A stretch of 34,763 nucleotides of DNA from JAPLDA01 sp043787975 (GCA_043787975.1 JAYVUK010000069.1:1-34763), one strand, 5' to 3'; numbered from the stretch's first letter, positions 24,122-32,377 are shown. The notes: a model not told the origin generated them from the sequence alone. A program made the numbers and translations.

Positions 24122-24205
24122 TTTCACCACGGAGACACGGAGGCCACTTAGAAACACGGAGAATTCTCCGTGAACCTCTATGGTCTCCGTGCCTCCGTGG
24201 TGAAA
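24122..24205. repeat. nested palindromic element CCACGGAGACACGGAG
   Basis: The outer arms TTTCACCACGGAGACACGGA (from 24122) and the complement ending at 24205 agree at 20 of 21 positions. In the centre is a perfect 18-bp palindrome, CACGGAGAATTCTCCGTG (24155-24172). The 84-bp element would fold into one long hairpin. It lies between divergent genes: the start of the LRR gene is 125 bp to its left and the protease start is 33 bp to its right. Confidence 0.9.
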
Positions 24206-24237
24206 TCTTTTTATTGTAATTTCGTGTCACCAAAATT

Positions 24238-25860
24238 TTGCGTGTGCGAAGACTTCCATTGATTTTTTTTCTCTTCATTACCCATCAATGTTTTTCTCAA
24301 CAGAAATACTGGATCACATTTACTGATAAAGCCGGAACTGTTTTTAATCCTTATCAGTATTTTGATGAACGCACGATTGCTCAACGTAACGCACAACATA
24401 TTTCACTTTATGATTCAACTGACTTTCCCGTCAGCGAAAAATATATTTCAGAAATAAAATCCATCGTTGACTTCACGTCGTATTCAAGTCGTTGGTTAAA
24501 TGGAATAGCTGTTTATGCTTCCGTTGATAAAATTGAAATGGTAAAAAAACTTTCATGTGTGGCTGAAGTTGAACAGATGAATGATGATGTTGTTGTAGCT
24601 TCAGAAAAGGAAATAAAACTTGAAAAATTTTCAAAAGAAGACTTGTCATTGCTAAAATTTCAGACCGCTCGGATGCAGGGAAATAAATTCAAGGAAAAAA
24701 AACTGGATGGTACAGGTATTCGCATTGCAGTTTTTGATGCCGGTTTTCCCAATGTCAATCATCATCCTGCTTTCAATCATCTGTGGAAGAATAATAAAAT
24801 TGTTGCTACGTATGATTTTGTAAAGAAGAAAGAATATGTATATGCGCACAATTCGCATGGAGCCGAAACACTTTCATGCATCACTGGAATTATGGATACG
24901 ATCAACAGCGGACTTGCTACAGGAGCAGAATTTTTATTGGCTCGAACTGAAATCGGATGGAGAGAACCATTCAGCGAAGAAGAGAACTGGCTTGCTGCTG
25001 TTGAGTGGGCGGATCAACACGGAGCGAATATTATCAGCTCTTCACTTGGTTACACGAACAAACGTTATTTCAATACGGAGATGAACGGAAGAAAAAGTTT
25101 GGTAGCCCGTGCAGCAAACATTGCCGCATCAAAAGGAATTCTTGTGGTGAATGCTGCGGGTAACGAGGGCGATGGTCCGTGGAAATTTATTGACACTCCA
25201 GGAGATGCGGACAGCGTGCTCACTGTTGGTGGAACTGATCCATATACAGATGCACATATTTATTTCAGTTCATTCGGTCCGACCAGCGATGGTCGTTTGA
25301 AGCCCAATGTTTCTTCGCTCGGAAATGCTATTGCAGCAGATGCAACCGGTTGGTCGAATGTATATGGAACTTCATTTTCCACACCGCTTGTTGCAGGCTT
25401 TGCTGCATGTGTATGGCAGGAACACCGCGACTGGAGCAACATGCAGGTGTTTCATGAAATTGAAAAATCTGCTCATCTTTATCCATATTTTGATTATGCT
25501 CATGGTTATGGAATTCCACAGGCAGGTTATTTCACCGATAAAAGAGATTCCGTAGAACCCACCTTTGACTTTGTGATCGTGAATGATGACATGAAAATTA
25601 TTTTGCGTGAAAAATATTCATACACAGGAACGGAACAATTTCTCGGTTACAGTACGCGCCGGAATTTGTATTATCGCATTGATGATAAAAACGGAATTGT
25701 TCGCTATTATGCTGTGATTGTCGCAGAGCAAAAGGAAGCGTTGCATTATTTGCTGAGCCAGTTTCAGCCGGGCGATAAAATAACTGTACACTTTGAAGGT
25801 TATATGTATTCTTACAGTATTCCGGGAGATGAAAATGCTACGCCGGAAGACAAACAATGA
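24238..25860 (+). CDS. exported subtilisin-like (S8) serine peptidase
   Basis: Serine protease of the subtilase family, 540 residues from the first possible start. The hydrophobic segment LPLIFFLFITHQCFS is a signal peptide. The catalytic triad is complete: Asp167 in IAVFDAGF, His207 in NSHGAET, and Ser379 in YGTSFSTPLVAGFAA, with oxyanion Asn309 in AAGNEG. Residues 25-130 may be a propeptide-like N-domain. The C-terminal 90 residues form an unassigned beta-rich region, and no T9SS sorting domain is seen. No ATG exists before the signal peptide: an in-frame stop lies at 24217, so TTG 24238 or GTG 24244 must start translation. The gene has no clear partner. Confidence 0.9.
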   Translation: MRVRRLPLIFFLFITHQCFSQQKYWITFTDKAGTVFNPYQYFDERTIAQRNAQHISLYDSTDFPVSEKYISEIKSIVDFTSYSSRWLNGIAVYASVDKIEMVKKLSCVAEVEQMNDDVVVASEKEIKLEKFSKEDLSLLKFQTARMQGNKFKEKKLDGTGIRIAVFDAGFPNVNHHPAFNHLWKNNKIVATYDFVKKKEYVYAHNSHGAETLSCITGIMDTINSGLATGAEFLLARTEIGWREPFSEEENWLAAVEWADQHGANIISSSLGYTNKRYFNTEMNGRKSLVARAANIAASKGILVVNAAGNEGDGPWKFIDTPGDADSVLTVGGTDPYTDAHIYFSSFGPTSDGRLKPNVSSLGNAIAADATGWSNVYGTSFSTPLVAGFAACVWQEHRDWSNMQVFHEIEKSAHLYPYFDYAHGYGIPQAGYFTDKRDSVEPTFDFVIVNDDMKIILREKYSYTGTEQFLGYSTRRNLYYRIDDKNGIVRYYAVIVAEQKEALHYLLSQFQPGDKITVHFEGYMYSYSIPGDENATPEDKQ

Positions 25861-26003
25861 ATTCATAGAATCTGATTAAGGTTTTAAAAGAAAAATAGTA
25901 GCCGCAGATTCGCAGATTTAAAACGGATTAATAATACTTAAAAAAATCTATGAACCTGCTGCAACAAAAATTTGATGAACAAGAATCTCACAATTAGTTA
26001 AGC
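25861..26003. other. spacer between protease and barrel gene
   Basis: 143 bp, AT-rich. No reading frame, hairpin terminator or convincing TAnnTTTG box was found. The next three genes could therefore be read from the protease transcript or from a weak promoter I cannot see. Confidence 0.4.
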
Positions 26004-26714
26004 ATGAAAAAAATTATCGGATTATTTTTTATTTATTTTATGCTCAATCTTTACGCAAGTCAGGCGCAGACCATGATTCTGCAAGTTGACCGAGCAACTG
26101 ATTCCATTCCTTCGACACACGGACCGAATAAGGAAAAATTTATTCACTTCTTTATGTTTGTTGGTTTTGCTGCGGGTGCTGATGAAGCAGGGGCGAGGAT
26201 TAAGTATTTCGCTTCAGATGAGTTTGGTTTGGGTGTGCGATGGAAATATAAAATCAGTAACATTTATTCAATTGGTTTTGAATGGCAGGCTGATTATTTC
26301 GAATATAAGATTGATCAAAAGAAAGGAAAAATTTTGCCGGATACTATTTTGAATGATGTTGAACGAATGGATTATAGCGCTTTGAAACTTGGCTTTTACA
26401 ACCGGTTCAATTTTAATCCGAAGCGCGGCAATTATCTTGGTAATTATCTTGACATTGGAATCCGGAGCGAATGGGATTATGTTATTTCTCATATTATCAA
26501 AAACGATTTGTTTGATGGAAGCAGCATCAAATCAAGCATCTCATCTTTGCCGTATGTAAACAAAATTAATTATTCTGTATTCGGACGAATCGGATTGAAC
26601 AAAGTTTTATTTTATGCTTCGTACCGGTTATCTGACTTATTCAAGTCAAAATACAATTACCCTGAATTGCCGCGGCTGACAGCCGGAATCGAGCTGGGAA
26701 TTTTCCGACAATAA
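26004..26714 (+). CDS. outer-membrane beta-barrel-like hypothetical protein
   Basis: Exported protein of 236 residues, function not recognised. A signal peptide (MKKIIGLFFIYFMLNLYASQ, cleavage near QAQ) is followed by alternating aromatic/polar strands: HFFMFVGFAAGADEAGARIK, FGLGVRWKYKI, YSIGFEWQADYFEY, ALKLGFYNRFNF, YLDIGIRSEWDYV, VFGRIGLNKVLFYASYRLS and LTAGIELGIF. This pattern fits an 8- to 10-stranded outer-membrane barrel, although its final residue is Gln rather than the usual aromatic. It is 18 bp upstream of the PIG-L gene, suggesting a joint operon. No strong homologue comes to mind. Confidence 0.75.
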   Translation: MKKIIGLFFIYFMLNLYASQAQTMILQVDRATDSIPSTHGPNKEKFIHFFMFVGFAAGADEAGARIKYFASDEFGLGVRWKYKISNIYSIGFEWQADYFEYKIDQKKGKILPDTILNDVERMDYSALKLGFYNRFNFNPKRGNYLGNYLDIGIRSEWDYVISHIIKNDLFDGSSIKSSISSLPYVNKINYSVFGRIGLNKVLFYASYRLSDLFKSKYNYPELPRLTAGIELGIFRQ

Positions 26715-26732
26715 TTAATTTCAGAAATTACT

Positions 26733-27623
26733 ATGAAAAAAGTGACCGCTACTACAATTCTCTATTGTCTTTTTTGCATGCTGCATGCTGTGTATGCTCA
26801 GAATGTACTCATTGTAATTGCACATCCCGATGATGAAACGTCAGGCTCGGCTACGATTTACAAGATTACACATGAGTTGAAAGGGAATGTTGACATCGCA
26901 CTGATCACGAATGGAGAAGGCGGATATAAATATTCAACACTTGCAGAAGATTATTATCACCTGGAATTGACAGATGAAAAAGTGGGGCGTGCAAATCTTC
27001 CACGCATTCGAAAGACGGAACTGATGAACGCCGGAAATATAATCGGGATTCGGAATTATTTTTTTCTCGACCAATGGGATCGAAAATATACCACCAATGA
27101 ACGTGATCCATTGGATACGGCCTGGGATGTACCACTCGTGAAAAAATGGTTGAATGGAATCATGACAAAAACCAACTACGATTTTGTCTTTTGCACGTTA
27201 CCCGTTCCCGGAACGCACGGGCATCACAAAGCAGCTGCAATGCTTGCTTTGGAGACGGTGAACAATCTTCCTAAAGAGCAGCGACCGATTATTTTGGGGA
27301 TGAGTAATTCAAGCAAGGGAGATTCTGCAAAAGAAGAATTCACTCAACTAAAGGATTATGTTTTGACAGCAGTGAATAAAAACGTTGGCGCGTTTGTCCT
27401 TGACCGGACAACAAAGTTCGGATATAAAGATGCACTCAGCTATAAAATTATCGTCAACTGGGAAACTGCGGAACACAAATCGCAGGGAACCATACAGGCT
27501 GAAAAAGTCAGCGACTATGAAAACTTTTCGTACTTCAAAATCAATGAAGATAGTGGAATTGAAAAAACGAAAAAACTTTTTGATGAATTGAAAAAGATTC
27601 CGTACCCCGTTAAAACATATTAG
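26733..27623 (+). CDS. exported PIG-L (LmbE-like) deacetylase
   Basis: Zinc-dependent N-deacetylase of the PIG-L/LmbE family, 296 residues. The first 22 residues are a signal peptide ending VYAQ, so it acts outside the cytoplasm. The metal site is visible: His31 and Asp34 in AHPDDE (30-35), and the HxxH pair His162/His165 in THGHHKAA. The family removes acetyl groups from GlcNAc-type substrates (MshB, BshB, GPI precursors, teicoplanin), but which substrate is used cannot be inferred here. It is preceded by a barrel-like gene (18 bp) and followed by a permease gene (19 bp). Confidence 0.92.
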   Translation: MKKVTATTILYCLFCMLHAVYAQNVLIVIAHPDDETSGSATIYKITHELKGNVDIALITNGEGGYKYSTLAEDYYHLELTDEKVGRANLPRIRKTELMNAGNIIGIRNYFFLDQWDRKYTTNERDPLDTAWDVPLVKKWLNGIMTKTNYDFVFCTLPVPGTHGHHKAAAMLALETVNNLPKEQRPIILGMSNSSKGDSAKEEFTQLKDYVLTAVNKNVGAFVLDRTTKFGYKDALSYKIIVNWETAEHKSQGTIQAEKVSDYENFSYFKINEDSGIEKTKKLFDELKKIPYPVKTY

Positions 27624-27644
27624 CTAATTAGCAAATCAGCTAAT
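27619..27644. promoter_or_regulatory. dyad across PIG-L stop and permease start
   Basis: ATTAGCT (27619-27625) is mirrored by AGCTAAT (27638-27644). The left arm contains the PIG-L stop codon TAG (27621-27623) and the right arm reaches the A and T of the permease ATG. A hairpin here could influence translational coupling, but it is short and AT-rich. Confidence 0.3.
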
Positions 27645-28989
27645 GACTCAACTCTCCCGTTCACTTTCTCTCCGGCAAGCCACAGCCATCAACATGATTG
27701 ACATGGTGGGCATTGGTCCGTTTGTGACGATGCCATTTGTAATTGGTGCGATGAATGGTCCGGCTTGTTTGATTGCCTGGTTGCTTGGAGCATTGCTTTC
27801 ATTCAGTGATGGATTCGTGTGGGCGGAACTCGGTGCAAAATATTCCGAAGCAGGAGGGAGCTATGTTTTTCTGAAAAAACTATTCGGAGAAAAGACATGG
27901 GGAAATCTTTTTTCATTTCTCTACATTTGGCAGACAACCATACAGGCACCGTTGGTGATTGCATCAGGAGCAATCGGGTTCGCTGAATATTTTTCTTACC
28001 TGCTACCGTTAGATGAATTGCAGCGCAAAATCGTTTCAGGTACACTTGTTATTTTACTTACATTCCTGTTGTATCGAAAAATTTCTGTGGTAGGAAAAAT
28101 TTCTGTCGCACTCTGGATTGGAGTTATCATCACATTGCTGTGGTTGATTTTTGCGGGCTTTACACATTTTAATTTTCACCAGGCATTTGATTTTTCTTCC
28201 GGTAACATCGGCTTCTCTACACTTTTTTTTGCAGGCCTTGGACAAGCGTCTGTAAAAACAATCTACAGTTATCTTGGCTATTACAATGTTTGTCATCTTG
28301 GAGCTGAAATAAAAAATCCGGAGAAAAACATTCCGCGAAGTATTTTTATTTCCATAGCCGGCATCAGTGTTTTGTATTTGCTGATGCAGATCAGCGTACT
28401 CGGTGTGGTACCCTGGCAAGAAGCAAAGGATTCAAAATTTTTAGTCAGCACTTTTTTTGAAAGAGTATATGGTGGCTCTGTTGGAATCATTGCGACCATT
28501 CTCATTCTATGGATTGCGCTCGCCTCGCTTTTCTCAGTCATCCTGGGCTATTCGCGCGTGCCGTATGCAGCTGCCGTTGACGGAAATTATTTTTCTGTTT
28601 TCAAAAAAATCCACCCAACAAAAAATTTTCCACATATATCATTACTTATTCTTTGTGCGACAGGATTTGTATTCAGCTTGCTGTTTAAATTGAAAGAAGT
28701 GATCACAGCCATCATCGTCATGCGAATCCTCATCCAGTTTGTTTCCCAATCGGTGGGGATCATTATGCTTCACCTGAAAAAAGAAAAGACGACCTTCCCT
28801 TTTCGCATGTGGTTATTTCCATTGCCCGCATTGATTGGCATTACAGTATGGATGTTTGTTTTCTTTTCTGTGGACTTGAACTATATCCTTGGCGCTTTTT
28901 CGGTTATTGTTTCCGGTACGATTTTGTTTTTGTATCGGGCGAAAAGAATAAAAGTGTGGCCATTTGTAAAAGATAATTTAGATAATTAA
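27643..28989 (+). CDS. APC-family amino acid permease
   Basis: Second APC superfamily transporter, 448 residues, inner membrane, about twelve helices. The first segment is ATAINMIDMVGIGPFVTMPFV, in which the usual GxGIIG substrate-binding motif is replaced by VGIGPFVTMP, a form seen in several divergent APC subfamilies. Further landmarks are WAELGAKYSEAGGSYVFLKK and the cytoplasmic GAEIKNPEKNIPRSI loop. It is distant from the permease at 15351-16829. Probably in one operon with the barrel and PIG-L genes, since the spacer is 19 bp and holds a small palindrome. Substrate unknown. Confidence 0.88.
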   Translation: MTQLSRSLSLRQATAINMIDMVGIGPFVTMPFVIGAMNGPACLIAWLLGALLSFSDGFVWAELGAKYSEAGGSYVFLKKLFGEKTWGNLFSFLYIWQTTIQAPLVIASGAIGFAEYFSYLLPLDELQRKIVSGTLVILLTFLLYRKISVVGKISVALWIGVIITLLWLIFAGFTHFNFHQAFDFSSGNIGFSTLFFAGLGQASVKTIYSYLGYYNVCHLGAEIKNPEKNIPRSIFISIAGISVLYLLMQISVLGVVPWQEAKDSKFLVSTFFERVYGGSVGIIATILILWIALASLFSVILGYSRVPYAAAVDGNYFSVFKKIHPTKNFPHISLLILCATGFVFSLLFKLKEVITAIIVMRILIQFVSQSVGIIMLHLKKEKTTFPFRMWLFPLPALIGITVWMFVFFSVDLNYILGAFSVIVSGTILFLYRAKRIKVWPFVKDNLDN

Positions 28990-29006
28990 GGCAATTAGAA
29001 AATTAA

Positions 29007-29142
29007 GTAGTGGTTCATTTTGGTTTCACGCAGGGATAATAGAGAAGCAGAGGTCGCTGAGGGTATCAATTTTATCATTTCTCAGCGTTCTCTGCAACTC
29101 AGCGTTCTCAGCGTGAAAGGTTTTATAAAACTGACCCACTAC
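29007..29142. repeat. 136-bp nested inverted repeat
   Basis: Outer arms: GTAGTGGTTCA...GGTTTCACGC (29007-29031) and GCGTGAAAGG...TGACCCACTAC (29111-29142), with a bulge. Inner arms: GCAGAGGTCGCTGAG (29047-29061) and CTCAGCGTTCTCTGC (29081-29095), 13 of 15 paired. The element starts 18 bp after the permease stop and is likely to form a long hairpin at the end of that transcript. Confidence 0.85.
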
Positions 29143-29226
29143 CGAAAATTAAGTTCATTGCAACTGAATTTCTATGAGTGGCTTGAAATGCAATTCTCCA
29201 ATTTTCTATTTTTCCAATTCTCATGT

Positions 29227-29409
29227 TCACTCTTCACGATTAACGTCCACTTTCTTTCTCGCGAGCTTCTTTTTCTGTTCCTTCTTTTTATCCCTTATGG
29301 TTTTCTCCTTGAAGCGGCCGTCATAAAATCCTTGCTGCAAGGCAAGTTTGCGTTGCAACTTTTTCGCAACATCCAACGATGTTTGTTTTTTGTTCTTATT
29401 CTTTTTCAT
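29227..29409 (-). CDS. small lysine-rich protein (60 aa)
   Basis: 60-residue protein, about one-third Lys, with Arg and Glu. From ATG 29409 it reads MKKNKNKKQTSLDVAKKL, then a patterned core QRKLALQQGFYDGRFKEK and a Lys-rich end. The Gly-Phe-Tyr-Asp-Gly-Arg-Phe core is non-repetitive and the rest is helical, so it looks like a genuine small protein rather than a chance frame; its reverse strand is a low-quality Phe/Leu-rich frame. TTG 29415 would add two residues. Such small basic proteins may bind nucleic acid (inference). Flanked by the repeat 29007-29142. Confidence 0.55.
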   Translation of the reverse strand: MKKNKNKKQTSLDVAKKLQRKLALQQGFYDGRFKEKTIRDKKKEQKKKLARKKVDVNREE

Positions 29410-29678
29410 TGGCAAAAACCGAATGGTGGACGAATCCCGTTAAAGATCGGGACAAGTTATACAAATACTCTGATTTTACTCATTCGAATGCCTCCTGTTA
29501 TTCAGTATTTGGGCGGATTCTTGGATTTCAAATCATAATTTTGATATCTCAATATTTCTTCTTTATTTTTACGATAGACAACCGCTGATAAATATCATTT
29601 GAAAATGCTGCCAGGTAATTCAAATTTGTCTTTCCCAAGTCTTATATCTATTGTTTCATAATTCAAATCCCAAATGCT
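29410..29678. other. spacer before EF-G-like gene
   Basis: 269 bp, AT-rich. It includes a small hairpin TCCCG-N8-CGGGA (29435-29452). TATTTTTA at 29564 preceded by TTTTG at 29539 is a possible weak promoter for the EF-G-like gene. No gene is visible. Confidence 0.4.
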
Positions 29679-31805
29679 ATGAAAGTATATGACGATAAAC
29701 ACATCAAGAACGTGGTGCTCGTTGGCGCCTCGAAATCCGGCAAAACAACATTAGCAGAAGCCATGTTGTTTGAAGCCGGGCTCATCAACAGAAGAGGAAC
29801 AGTGGAAGAAAAAAATACTGTTTCTGATTACCACGAAATAGAACACGAGCGCGGAAGTTCGGTCTATGCGACAACCATGCACACAGAATGGAGGGATTAT
29901 AAAATAAATATTATCGATACGCCGGGACTGGATGATTTTATCGGGGAAGTTATTTCATCACTACGTGTTGCTGATACAGCAGTGATGTTGCTGAATGCAG
30001 AACATGGTGTTGAAGTAGGAACAGAATTGATTTGGAATTACGTGGAACAATTTCAGAAACCGATCATCTTTGCAGTGAATCATGTGGATCATAGCAAAGC
30101 GGATTTTGATTCAACGGTTGAACAGGCAAAAAAACGTTTTGGAAAAGCAATCACTCTGATGCAATATCCGGTTAATGCAGGTGACGGTTTCGACCGCATC
30201 ATTGATTTGCTGAAGATGACGATGTATAAATTTTCCCCCAACGGCGGCAAGCCGCAAAAACTTCCCATTCCGACGGAAGAACAAGACAGAGCAAACCAGT
30301 TGCACAATGAATTGGTAGAGAAGGCAGCAGAGAATGATGAAAAGCTGATGGAAAAATTTTTTGAGAAAGGTTCATTGGACGAAGATGAGTTACGCCAAGG
30401 ATTAAAACTCGGTATGTTGCATCATGATGTGTTCCCTGTATTTTGTCTCTCAGCAAAGGAAGATATGGGAAGCGGACGGTTGATGGGTTTCATCGACAAC
30501 GTAGCTCCGAGCGCAACCGATCAGTTCAAAGAAAAATTAGTGAATGGTGATGAATTGGCATGTGACCCGAAAGGAACAACGTCCATTTTTGTTTTCAAGA
30601 CGTTGATCGAACCTCATCTTGGTAAACTTTCTTTCTTCAAAGTGATGAGTGGTGAAGTAAAAGCTGGAATGGATTTATACAATCCTGTAACGCGCGCTAC
30701 GGAACGACTCAACCAGTTGTTCATCATGGATGGGAAGAACAGGAACCAGGTGGAAAAATTTACCGCGGGAGATATCGGAGCAACATTAAAGTTAAAGGAC
30801 ACGCAAACCAACCAATCGTTGTGTGCAACCGGAAAGGAAATTGAATTCGAGAAAATTAATTTCCCTGAAGCGCGAATTCGAACGGCGATCATCGCAAAGA
30901 ACATAGCCGATGATGAAAAATTAGGATCAGTGCTTGCAGAAATTCACCAGGAAGATCCGACTATTAACATTGAATATTCACGCGAGCTCAAACAAATTCT
31001 TTTGTCGGCACAAGGTGAGTTGCATCTTACGATTACAAAGTGGCGGTTGAATCATATCTATCATCTTGAAGTGGAATTTATCAAACCTCGCATTCCTTAT
31101 CGTGAGACGATTCAGAAATCTTCCATGGCGAATTATCGTCATAAAAAACAAAGTGGTGGTAATGGACAGTTTGGAGAAGTGTACATGAAGGTTGAACCCT
31201 ACTATGAAGGAATGCCGGAGCCAACGGGTGTAAGCATTCGTGACAAAGAAATTATTGACCTGCAGTGGGGCGGAAAATTAGTTTTCTATAATTGTATCGT
31301 TGGTGGTGTGATTGATCAGCGGTTTATTCCTTCTATACAAAAGGGCGTGATGGAGAAAATGCATGAAGGTCCGATTACCGGATCATTCGTGCGTGACGTA
31401 CGCGTGATCGTGTATGACGGGAAAATGCATCCCGTAGATTCGAACGACATCAGCTTTAAAATTGCAGGCATGATGGCTTTCAAAGAAGCATTCCAGTTAG
31501 CCGATCCGAAAATTTTGGAACCGATTTATGAAATTGAAATTCGTGTGCCGGAAGAACTGATGGGTGATGTGGTGACGGATCTTCAATCAAGACGCTCCAT
31601 TATTCTTGGTATGGATTCAAAGGGAAGTTACCAGGTAATCAAAGCGCGGACACCACTGGCCGAGTTGGATAAATATTCTACGTCGTTGCGAAGCATTACA
31701 CAAGGAAGAGGAAACTATACAGGAAAGTTTGCCGAGTATGCAACGGTGCCGGGAGAGATTCAGAAAAAATTGGCTGAAGAGTATAAGAAGAACGAGGATC
31801 ATTGA
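29679..31805 (+). CDS. elongation factor G-like GTPase paralogue
   Basis: EF-G-like translational GTPase of 708 residues with the full domain order: GTPase domain (1 to about 280), domain II, and domains III-V (TNQSLCATG..., SGGNGQFGEVYMKVEPY, ELMGDVVTDLQSRRSIILGM). The P-loop GASKSGKT (16-23) is intact, but other motifs differ from EF-G: switch I has ERGSSV (57-62) instead of ERGITI, the G3 motif reads DTPGLDDF (80-87) with Leu84 where EF-G has the catalytic His, and G4 is NHVD (134-137) instead of NKxD. This fits a Bacteroidota paralogue family rather than the canonical fusA. Its role in translation is unclear. Confidence 0.9.
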   Translation: MKVYDDKHIKNVVLVGASKSGKTTLAEAMLFEAGLINRRGTVEEKNTVSDYHEIEHERGSSVYATTMHTEWRDYKINIIDTPGLDDFIGEVISSLRVADTAVMLLNAEHGVEVGTELIWNYVEQFQKPIIFAVNHVDHSKADFDSTVEQAKKRFGKAITLMQYPVNAGDGFDRIIDLLKMTMYKFSPNGGKPQKLPIPTEEQDRANQLHNELVEKAAENDEKLMEKFFEKGSLDEDELRQGLKLGMLHHDVFPVFCLSAKEDMGSGRLMGFIDNVAPSATDQFKEKLVNGDELACDPKGTTSIFVFKTLIEPHLGKLSFFKVMSGEVKAGMDLYNPVTRATERLNQLFIMDGKNRNQVEKFTAGDIGATLKLKDTQTNQSLCATGKEIEFEKINFPEARIRTAIIAKNIADDEKLGSVLAEIHQEDPTINIEYSRELKQILLSAQGELHLTITKWRLNHIYHLEVEFIKPRIPYRETIQKSSMANYRHKKQSGGNGQFGEVYMKVEPYYEGMPEPTGVSIRDKEIIDLQWGGKLVFYNCIVGGVIDQRFIPSIQKGVMEKMHEGPITGSFVRDVRVIVYDGKMHPVDSNDISFKIAGMMAFKEAFQLADPKILEPIYEIEIRVPEELMGDVVTDLQSRRSIILGMDSKGSYQVIKARTPLAELDKYSTSLRSITQGRGNYTGKFAEYATVPGEIQKKLAEEYKKNEDH

Positions 31806-31815
31806 TTAGTTTGGA

Positions 31816-31946
31816 GTTCTTAGTTGTTGGGTTGTTAAGTTATTAGTTCTTAGTTCAATGTTGGGAAATGAGTTAATTGTTGGTAATAGCTCGCGAATTC
31901 AACAACCTACCAACTCAACAACTTAAATCAATTAACTAAAGAACTT
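31816..31946. repeat. AGTTCTTAGTT-family imperfect inverted repeat
   Basis: GTTCTTAGTTGTTGGGTTGT words (31817-31842) are imperfectly complementary to AACAACCTACCAACTCAACA... (31910-31946). The right arm runs into the last codons of the minus-strand gene ending at 31932, so the element overlaps its stop. The arms share the vocabulary of the repeats at 2451 and 33588. Confidence 0.55.
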
Positions 31947-32270
31947 CCTCGTCAGCACTTTTTGAAACTCTCTTTGAATAACGGCTTCCGCCAGTTGTTC
32001 TGCAAAATTTTCTTTGGAAGTATTTTCTATTAACTCACGAAACTTTTTTTCACTGATGTCAACACGATAAAGAAGCGACTGGAATGCTGACGAATTGCTT
32101 TGATAAAGTTTTAGAAGAAGTGGAGCAAGTTGATTTTTCAATTCCTCATAAGCCGTAAATTCATTTCCGCTGAATTTTATTTCGTGACCGAATATTTCAA
32201 AATCTTTTTTTACCTGCTCAGCTGTGAGCCGGATGATTTCAAGATCGTGACGGTATTTATCAATGTCCAT
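31932..32270 (-). CDS. small hypothetical helical protein (112 aa)
   Basis: 112-residue soluble protein not recognised. It is mostly helical with charged faces (LEIIRLTAEQVKKDFEIFG, ELKNQLAPLLLKLYQS, FRELIENTSKENFAEQLAEA), no cysteine and no signal peptide. ATG start 32270. It follows the ferredoxin-like gene on the same strand after 101 bp, most of which is an inverted repeat. Genes of this size beside the 2Fe-2S protein may be functionally linked (inference only). The last residues (TRKFFS) fall in an intergenic repeat. Confidence 0.7.
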   Translation of the reverse strand: MDIDKYRHDLEIIRLTAEQVKKDFEIFGHEIKFSGNEFTAYEELKNQLAPLLLKLYQSNSSAFQSLLYRVDISEKKFRELIENTSKENFAEQLAEAVIQREFQKVLTRKFFS

Positions 32271-32285
32271 TGCTAAATGAGAATA

Positions 32286-32377
32286 GTTTAATGGTTCAAT
32301 GGTTTAATAGTTCAGTTGCAAGACCCTGATTCAAAACGAATGAACCATTGAACTTCTAAACTATTGAACCATTAAAC
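32286..32377. repeat. 15-bp inverted repeat overlapping a stop codon
   Basis: GTTTAATGGTTCAAT (32286-32300) is exactly complementary to ATTGAACCATTAAAC (32363-32377). Nested TGAACCATTGAA words fill the right half. The right arm overlaps the stop codon (32372-32374) of the ferredoxin-like gene. Confidence 0.75.

Noticed and set aside
29020..29538. 172-residue plus-strand reading frame
   Set aside because: It runs through the nested inverted repeat and lies antisense to the lysine-rich frame; composition is Phe/Leu/Ser-rich with no domain or plausible start signal.
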